From Amycolatopsis rifamycinica (GTDB lineage Bacteria; Actinomycetota; Actinomycetes; Mycobacteriales; Pseudonocardiaceae), in NCBI RefSeq assembly GCF_000695625.1, contig NZ_JMQI01000054.1, positions 1-64,000 of the forward strand: a stretch of DNA of 64,000 bases, given 5' to 3'. Position numbers and translations under genes: made by a program. This document shows positions 58,856-64,000 of the stretch, in pieces (within the stretch, counting starts at the first letter, position 1; each line of letters starts with the position of its first letter). Below the pieces are notes generated by a model that saw only the letters and a list, made by a program, of their open reading frames with translations, had not been told where the DNA came from and ran no database searches.

Positions 58856-60214
58856 GTGGCCCACGAAGGAAAGCACTGGATCGAACACTGGGAACCCGAG
58901 AACGAACAGTTCTGGGAGTCCACGGGCAAGAAGGTCGCCCGCCGCAACCTCTGGTTCTCCGTCTTCGCCGAGCACATCGGCTTCTCGATCTGGACCCTGT
59001 GGTCGGTCATCGTCCTGTTCATGGGCAAGGACTACGGCTTCTCCGCCGCCGACAAGTTCCTCCTCGTCTCGACGCCGACGCTGATCGGCGGGCTGATGCG
59101 GCTGCCCTACACCTTCGCCGTGGCGAAGTTCGGCGGCCGCAACTGGACGGTCGTGTCGGCCGTGCTGCTGCTGATCCCGACCACGCTGGCCGCGATCGTC
59201 CTGCACCCCGGTACGTCGCTCGGCACGTTCCTGCTGGTCGCCGCCCTCGGCGGTGTCGGCGGCGGCAACTTCGCGTCGTCGATGACCAACATCAACGCCT
59301 TCTACCCCGAGAAGCACAAGGGCTGGGCGCTGGGCCTCAACGCCGGCGGCGGCAACCTCGGCGTCGCGGCGATCCAGCTGGTCGGGCTCCTGGTGATCGG
59401 CACGGCGGGCGCGACGATGCCGCGGCTGGTGCTGTTCATCTACCTGCCGCTGATCGTCGTCGCCTCGGTCTGCGCGTACTTCTTCATGGACAACCTTGCC
59501 ACCATGAAGGGCGACACCAAGGCGATGCGCGAGGTCGTCAAGGACCCGCACACCTGGGTGATGTCGTTCCTCTACGTCGGCACCTTCGGTTCGTTCATCG
59601 GCTACAGCTTCGCCTTCGGCCTGGTGCTGCAGAACCAGTTCGGCCGCACCCCGCTGCAGGCGGCGGCGGTGACGTTCCTCGGCCCGCTGCTCGGCTCGTT
59701 CTCCCGCCCCACCGGCGGCTGGCTGGCCGACCGCATCGGCGGCGGCAAGGTCACCTTCGCCACCTTCACCGGGATGGCGCTGGCCACGGTGGTGCTGATC
59801 CTCGCCTCGACGTCGAAGTCACTGACGCTGTTCACGATCGCCTTCATCGTGCTGTTCGTGCTCACCGGCATCGGCAACGGCTCGACGTACAAAATGATCC
59901 CGGCCATCTTCCGCGCCAAGGCGAAGGTCGCCATCGCGAACGGCGGCGAGGAAACGGCCGAGCTGCTCAAGGCGCGGCGCCTGTCCGGCGCGCTGATCGG
60001 CCTGGCCGGCGCGATCGGCGCCGAGGGCGGCCTGTTCATCAACCTGGCGTTCCGGCAGTCGTTCGCCGACACCAAGAGCGGCGTGCCCGCCTTCATCGGA
60101 TTCCTGATCTTCTACGGGCTCTGCTTCGCCCTCACCTGGGCGGTTTACCTGCGGAAGCCCGCCGAACAGCCCACGACTGAGCGCGGTCTGGCGCTCGCGG
60201 GAGCGGAGGTCTGA
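58856..60214 (+). CDS. narK: Nitrate/nitrite MFS transporter NarK
   Basis: A 452-residue 12-TM nitrate/nitrite porter. The nitrate signature region in TM5 is GGVGGGNFASSMTNINAFYP, with its partner ALGLNAGGGNLGVAAIQLVG and, in the second half, GNGSTYKMIPAIF. GTG 58856 is preferred because AAGGAG lies 7 nt upstream; an ATG at 58820 overlaps the nasB stop and is in frame. In this operon it supplies nitrate to NasC. The next gene starts 1 bp after its stop. Confidence 0.95.
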   Translation: MAHEGKHWIEHWEPENEQFWESTGKKVARRNLWFSVFAEHIGFSIWTLWSVIVLFMGKDYGFSAADKFLLVSTPTLIGGLMRLPYTFAVAKFGGRNWTVVSAVLLLIPTTLAAIVLHPGTSLGTFLLVAALGGVGGGNFASSMTNINAFYPEKHKGWALGLNAGGGNLGVAAIQLVGLLVIGTAGATMPRLVLFIYLPLIVVASVCAYFFMDNLATMKGDTKAMREVVKDPHTWVMSFLYVGTFGSFIGYSFAFGLVLQNQFGRTPLQAAAVTFLGPLLGSFSRPTGGWLADRIGGGKVTFATFTGMALATVVLILASTSKSLTLFTIAFIVLFVLTGIGNGSTYKMIPAIFRAKAKVAIANGGEETAELLKARRLSGALIGLAGAIGAEGGLFINLAFRQSFADTKSGVPAFIGFLIFYGLCFALTWAVYLRKPAEQPTTERGLALAGAEV

Positions 60215-60215
60215 C

Positions 60216-62723
60216 ATGCCCACCTTGGTCGTCGCCGGACACGGCATGGTCGCCCACCGGCTCGTGGAGGCGGTGCGCGCGGAAGACCCACAGGGAGCCT
60301 GGCACGTCGTCGTCCTGGCCGAGGAGCTGCGCCCGGCGTACGACCGGGTGGCGTTGACGTCCTATGTGGACACCTGGGACCCGGCTGCGCTGGCCCTGCC
60401 CGGCTCGGACTACGCGGACGACCCGCACGTCGACCTCCGGCTCGGTGAGCTGGTCGTCTCGGTGGACCGGGACGCGAAGACCGTCACCACGGCGTCCGGC
60501 GCTTCGGTTTCCTACGACGCCCTGGTGCTGGCCACCGGCTCGCGGCCGTTCGTGCCGCCGGTGCCCGGGCACGACCTGGACGGCTGCTTCGTCTACCGGA
60601 CCATCGAGGACCTCGACGCGATCCGCGCCGCGGCCGTCGACAAGCCGGGCCGCGGCCGGCGCTCGGCCGTCGTCATCGGCGGTGGCCTGCTCGGCCTGGA
60701 GGCCGCGAAGGCGCTGCGGGACATGGGCCTGTCGCCGCACGTCGTCGAGATGGCGCCGCGGCTGATGCCCCTGCAGGTCGACGAAGGCGGCGGCTCGATG
60801 CTCCGCCGGATGATCACGGCACTGGGCGTCACCGTCCACACCGGGACCTCCACCGCGTCCATCGAGGCCGACGGCTCGCGCCTGCTGGCCAAGCTGGGCA
60901 ACGGCACCGAACTCGACGTCGACCTGGTCGTGTTCTCCGCCGGCATCCGGCCGCGCGACGACCTCGCCCGGCAGTCCGGCCTGGAGCTGGGCCCGCGCGG
61001 CGGCGTCTTGACCGATGCTTCTTGTCGCACCAGCGACCCGTCGATCTACGCGATCGGCGAATGCGCCGCGGTCGAGGGCAAGGTGTACGGCATCGTGGCG
61101 CCCGGCTACGCGATGGCGGAGATCGTCGCCGCGCAGCTCACCGGCGGCTCGGGGACGTTCCCGGAGCCGGACACGTCCACGAAGCTGAAGCTGATGGGCG
61201 TCGACGTCGCTTCCTTCGGTGACGCCCACGCGACGACCGAGGGCGCTCTGGAAGTCGCCGTCAACGACGCCGTCGCCGGGACGTACAAGAAGCTCGTGGT
61301 CACCGACGACGGCAAGACGCTGCTCGGCGGTGTGCTCGTCGGCGACGCCACCGAGTACAACACCCTGCGCGCGCTGGTCGGGCGTCCGCTGCCGGCCGAG
61401 CCGGGCGCGATCCTCGCCCCGGCGGGCGGCGGCGCCGCGGTCGGCGTCGACGCGCTGCCCGACGCGGCGCAGATCTGCTCGTGCAACGCGGTCACCAAGG
61501 GCGCGATCACCAAGGCCATCCACGAGGACGGCTGCGACAGCGTCGGCAAGCTGAAGGCGTGCACCCGGGCGGGCACCGCCTGCGGCTCGTGCGTCCCGCT
61601 GCTGGGCAGGCTGCTCACCGCGGCCGGTGTCGAGCAGTCGAAGGCCCTCTGCGAGCACTTCCCGCAGTCGCGCGCGGAGCTGTTCGAGATCGTCCAGGCC
61701 ACCCGGATCACGACGTTCAGCGAGCTGATCGGCCGCTACGGCACCGGCAGCGGCTGCGCGATCTGCAAGCCGGCGGTGGCGTCCATCCTGGCCACCCTCG
61801 GCAACGGGCACGTGCTCGGCGGCGAGCAGATGACCCTGCAGGACACCAACGACCGGTACCTGGCGAACCTGCAGCGCAACGGCACGTACTCGGTGGTGCC
61901 GCGGATCCCCGGCGGCGAGATCACGCCGGACAAGCTGATCGTCATCGGCGAGGTGGCGCGCGACTTCGGGCTGTACACCAAGATCACCGGCGGACAGCGG
62001 ATCGACCTGTTCGGGGCGACCGTGGACCAGCTGCCGCTGATCTGGCGGCGGCTGGTCGACGCCGGGTTCGAGTCCGGGCACGCCTACGGCAAGGCGCTGC
62101 GGACGGTCAAGTCGTGCGTCGGGTCGACGTGGTGCCGCTACGGCGTCCAGGACAGCGTCGGGCTGGCGATCGAGCTGGAGCTGCGCTACCGCGGCCTGCG
62201 CTCGCCGCACAAGCTCAAGTCGGCGGTGTCCGGGTGTGCCCGGGAGTGCGCCGAGGCGCGGAGCAAGGACTTCGGCATCATCGCCACGGAGAACGGCTGG
62301 AACCTCTACGTCGGCGGCAACGGCGGCACCACCCCGCGGCACGCCGACCTGCTGGTGTCCGATGTGGACACCGAGACGCTGATCCGGACCATCGACCGGT
62401 TCCTCATGTTCTACGTGCGCACCGCCGACCGGCTGCAGCGGACCGCGCCGTGGATCGAGGAGATGGAGGGCGGCCTCGACCACCTGCGCGCGGTGATCGT
62501 CGACGACTCCCTCGGCATCTGCGAAGACCTCGACGCGGCGATGGCCAAGCACGTCGACAACTACGCCGACGAGTGGAAGGGCGTCCTGGAGGACCCGGAG
62601 AAGCTGGCCCGCTTCACCTCCTTCGTCAACGCGCCGGGCGCGCCCGACCCGGCGATCTCGTTCCGCGAGGAGCGGCAGCAAAAAGTGCCCGTCATGCTGG
62701 GAGTTCCGGAGGTGCGGCGATGA
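60216..62723 (+). CDS. nirB: Nitrite reductase [NAD(P)H] large subunit
   Basis: An 835-residue siroheme enzyme reducing nitrite to ammonium. The FAD motif is VVAGHGMVAHRLVEAV and the NAD(P) motif VVIGGGLLGLEAAKALRD. The BFD [2Fe-2S] ligands are QICSCNAVTKG and ACGSCVPL, and a further CAICKP lies downstream. The siroheme/4Fe-4S ligands are C-x5-C (SCVGSTWCRYG) and C-x3-C (SGCARECAEA). ATG 60216 follows narK by 1 bp. Its stop overlaps nirD (ATGA). Confidence 0.96.
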   Translation: MPTLVVAGHGMVAHRLVEAVRAEDPQGAWHVVVLAEELRPAYDRVALTSYVDTWDPAALALPGSDYADDPHVDLRLGELVVSVDRDAKTVTTASGASVSYDALVLATGSRPFVPPVPGHDLDGCFVYRTIEDLDAIRAAAVDKPGRGRRSAVVIGGGLLGLEAAKALRDMGLSPHVVEMAPRLMPLQVDEGGGSMLRRMITALGVTVHTGTSTASIEADGSRLLAKLGNGTELDVDLVVFSAGIRPRDDLARQSGLELGPRGGVLTDASCRTSDPSIYAIGECAAVEGKVYGIVAPGYAMAEIVAAQLTGGSGTFPEPDTSTKLKLMGVDVASFGDAHATTEGALEVAVNDAVAGTYKKLVVTDDGKTLLGGVLVGDATEYNTLRALVGRPLPAEPGAILAPAGGGAAVGVDALPDAAQICSCNAVTKGAITKAIHEDGCDSVGKLKACTRAGTACGSCVPLLGRLLTAAGVEQSKALCEHFPQSRAELFEIVQATRITTFSELIGRYGTGSGCAICKPAVASILATLGNGHVLGGEQMTLQDTNDRYLANLQRNGTYSVVPRIPGGEITPDKLIVIGEVARDFGLYTKITGGQRIDLFGATVDQLPLIWRRLVDAGFESGHAYGKALRTVKSCVGSTWCRYGVQDSVGLAIELELRYRGLRSPHKLKSAVSGCARECAEARSKDFGIIATENGWNLYVGGNGGTTPRHADLLVSDVDTETLIRTIDRFLMFYVRTADRLQRTAPWIEEMEGGLDHLRAVIVDDSLGICEDLDAAMAKHVDNYADEWKGVLEDPEKLARFTSFVNAPGAPDPAISFREERQQKVPVMLGVPEVRR

Positions 62724-63064
62724 CCACGTCGATCGAACGAACCTGGACGGCGGTCTGCGCCGCCGGCGCGGTGCCCGAGTACGCCGGGGTGGCGGCGCTG
62801 CTCGACGGCGGCGTGCAGGTGGCGATCTTCCGGCTGCCCGGCGACCGGCTGTACGCCCTGTCCAACTGGGACCCGTGCAGCGGCGCGGCGGTGCTCTCGC
62901 GGGGCATCGTCGGCGACGCGGACGGCGTGCCGGTGGTGGCTTCGCCGGTGTACAAGGAGCGGTTCGCCCTCGACAGCGGGAAGTGCCTGGACGCCGACGG
63001 CGTTTCGGTGCCGGTGTACGAGGTGCGCGTGCGGGAAGGCGTCGTCGAAGTGGAGAGCCCGTGA
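62720..63064 (+). CDS. nirD: Nitrite reductase [NAD(P)H] small subunit
   Basis: A 114-residue Rieske-fold protein lacking the Cys/His ligands of true Rieske proteins, as is normal for NirD (LYALSNWDPCSGAAVLSRGI then PVYKERFALDSGKCL). It associates with NirB. ATG 62720 overlaps the nirB stop, and its own stop overlaps hemD (GTGA). Confidence 0.95.
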   Translation: MTTSIERTWTAVCAAGAVPEYAGVAALLDGGVQVAIFRLPGDRLYALSNWDPCSGAAVLSRGIVGDADGVPVVASPVYKERFALDSGKCLDADGVSVPVYEVRVREGVVEVESP

Positions 63065-64000
63065 GCGATGTGCTCCCACTCGCCGGTTTCGTGATCGGCA
63101 TCACCGCGGCGCGCCGGGCTGACGAGCTCGGCGCGCTGCTGGTGCGCAAGGGGGCGAGCGTCCGGTACGGCCCGGCGATCCGGATCGTGCCGCTCACGGA
63201 CGACACCGAGCTGCACGCGGCGACCACGTCTCTGCTGTCCGCGCCGGTGGACGCCGTCGTCGCGACGACGGGCATCGGCTTCCGCGGCTGGCTGGAGGCG
63301 GCCGAGGGCTGGGGGCTGGGGGATTCCCTGCTTTCCCGCCTTTCCGCCGCTTCGCTGCTGGCGCGGGGGCCGAAGGTGACCGGCGCGTTGCGGGCGGCCG
63401 GGCTGTCGGAGTCGTATTCGCCGGCTTCGGAAAGCAACGCGGAACTGCTGCAGCACCTGCTTTCGTCGGGGGTCGACGGGCTGCGGATCGCGGTGCAGCT
63501 GCACGGGGAGCCGCTGCCGTACTTCGTGGACACGCTGCGCGCGGCCGGCGCCGAGGTCATCGAGATCCCGGTGTACCGCTGGGTCGGCCCGGTCGACCCG
63601 GGCCCGGTGGACCGGCTGCTGGACGGCGTCCTCGACGGCTCGATCCACGCGCTCCCGTTCACCAGCGCCCCGGCGGCGGCGTCGCTCATCGCGCTGGCCC
63701 GGCGCACGGGCCGGCTGCCGGGCCTCGTCACGGCGCTGTCCGGCCCGGTGGTGGCGGCGTGCGTCGGACCCATAACGGCTGGACCGTTGGCTGCTTTGGG
63801 GGTGCCGACGGTCCAGCCGCACCGCGCGCGGATCGGCGCGCTGGCCCGGACGGTGGCGGAGACCCTGGTGGCCCGCTCCCCGCGCCTGCGGGCGGGCGGC
63901 CACTCGATCGAGCTGCGCGGCCAGGCGGCCATCGTGGACGGCGAGTGGCGGGAAGTGGCACCGGCCCCGATGGCGCTGTTGCGGGCCCTGGCGGCGTCGC
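63061..64000 (+). CDS. hemD: Uroporphyrinogen-III synthase with C-terminal winged-helix domain (cut by right edge)
   Basis: The frame from GTG 63061 stays open to the edge (313 codons). Residues 1-255 match uroporphyrinogen-III synthase (GFVIGITAARRADELGALLV, VVATTGIGFRGWLEAA, LPFTSAPAAASLIALA). From about residue 270 (LRAGGHSIELRGQAAIVDGE then WREVAP) a transcriptional-regulator-like winged-helix domain begins, as in the bifunctional actinobacterial proteins of the Rv0260c type. It makes the tetrapyrrole precursor of the siroheme needed by NirB, explaining its place at the end of the nas/nir operon. The C-terminus is outside the window. Confidence 0.88.
   Translation, partial: MSDVLPLAGFVIGITAARRADELGALLVRKGASVRYGPAIRIVPLTDDTELHAATTSLLSAPVDAVVATTGIGFRGWLEAAEGWGLGDSLLSRLSAASLLARGPKVTGALRAAGLSESYSPASESNAELLQHLLSSGVDGLRIAVQLHGEPLPYFVDTLRAAGAEVIEIPVYRWVGPVDPGPVDRLLDGVLDGSIHALPFTSAPAAASLIALARRTGRLPGLVTALSGPVVAACVGPITAGPLAALGVPTVQPHRARIGALARTVAETLVARSPRLRAGGHSIELRGQAAIVDGEWREVAPAPMALLRALAAS

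Noticed and set aside
60132..63932. Antisense open frame of 1266 codons opposite nirB-nirD-hemD
   Set aside because: It is an artefact of GC-rich codon bias: Arg/Asp/Gly-rich, no domain pattern, and fully overlapped by well-conserved nitrite reductase genes.

Overview
The window is a very GC-rich actinobacterial chromosome segment (about 70 percent GC or more, frequent GTG starts, many apparently leaderless genes). Two blocks match the gene order of Mycobacterium tuberculosis: positions 2.2-32.5 kb follow Rv1220c to Rv1239c (O-methyltransferase, sigE, rseA, htrA, tatB, mrp, DUF1003, MgtE-like, DUF4190, Rv1234-like, lpqY-sugABC, corA) and 42-55 kb follow Rv3205c to Rv3212 (PQQ-like protein, rhlE, ferritin-like, DUF3107, TetR, DUF3152, moeZ, TIGR02569). 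The extra genes and the short intergenic repeats suggest a Pseudonocardiaceae member, most likely Amycolatopsis or a close relative. The genus is an inference; no 16S or marker gene is present.

Layout. 0-2 kb: a LysR regulator (cut by the left edge) divergent from a YnfM-like MFS exporter. 2-7 kb: the SigE envelope-stress locus (methyltransferase, sigE, anti-sigma rseA, HtrA protease, TatB). 7-13 kb: mrp, membrane and Mg-transport-like proteins, an aminoglycoside-type kinase, a slipin and two DUF4190 proteins. 13-19.6 kb: an acyl-CoA dehydrogenase, an Rv1234-like protein and the LpqY-SugABC sugar (trehalose-type) importer with a strong terminator. 19.6-30 kb: accessory genes: a lipoprotein, PspC, a broken HEAT-repeat gene, a TetR/MFS pair, a CPBP-kinase-regulator operon, an ECF sigma factor with membrane partner, and an MDR oxidoreductase/XRE regulator pair. 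29.7-32.5 kb: a coupled metallophosphoesterase/ParB-fold pair, a 38-residue membrane peptide and corA with an unusual leader. 32.7-37.8 kb: MaoC, DUF2332, a repeat-rich island with an IS110 remnant, Nudix, a small membrane protein plus bPH2, PHP and MarC. 37.9-42 kb: a secreted GH78 rhamnosidase behind a LacI-type operator, a RecB-like nuclease and a membrane protein. 42-55 kb: the second mycobacteria-like block, interrupted by a TetR/DUF4873/AurF-like diiron oxygenase/hydrolase cluster. 55-64 kb: a nitrate-assimilation operon (nasC, nasB, narK, nirB, nirD, hemD); the last gene runs off the right edge.

How the genes work together. SigE, RseA and HtrA form an envelope-stress circuit with an ECF-type promoter in front of sigE. 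LpqY-SugABC is a complete ABC importer. The nas/nir operon imports nitrate, reduces it to ammonium and includes the uroporphyrinogen-III synthase needed for the siroheme of NirB. Many gene pairs overlap by ATGA, GTGA or TGATG, which indicates translational coupling. Three convergent pairs share their stop codons in a CTAG tetramer.

Non-coding content is rich. It includes three copies of an element with paired DnaA-box-like sites, three copies of an 18-bp palindrome, a GC-rich repeat that extends a kinase gene, a 21-bp-phased CACGCGTG array, and a candidate leader-peptide attenuator in front of corA. No tRNA, rRNA or CRISPR was seen.
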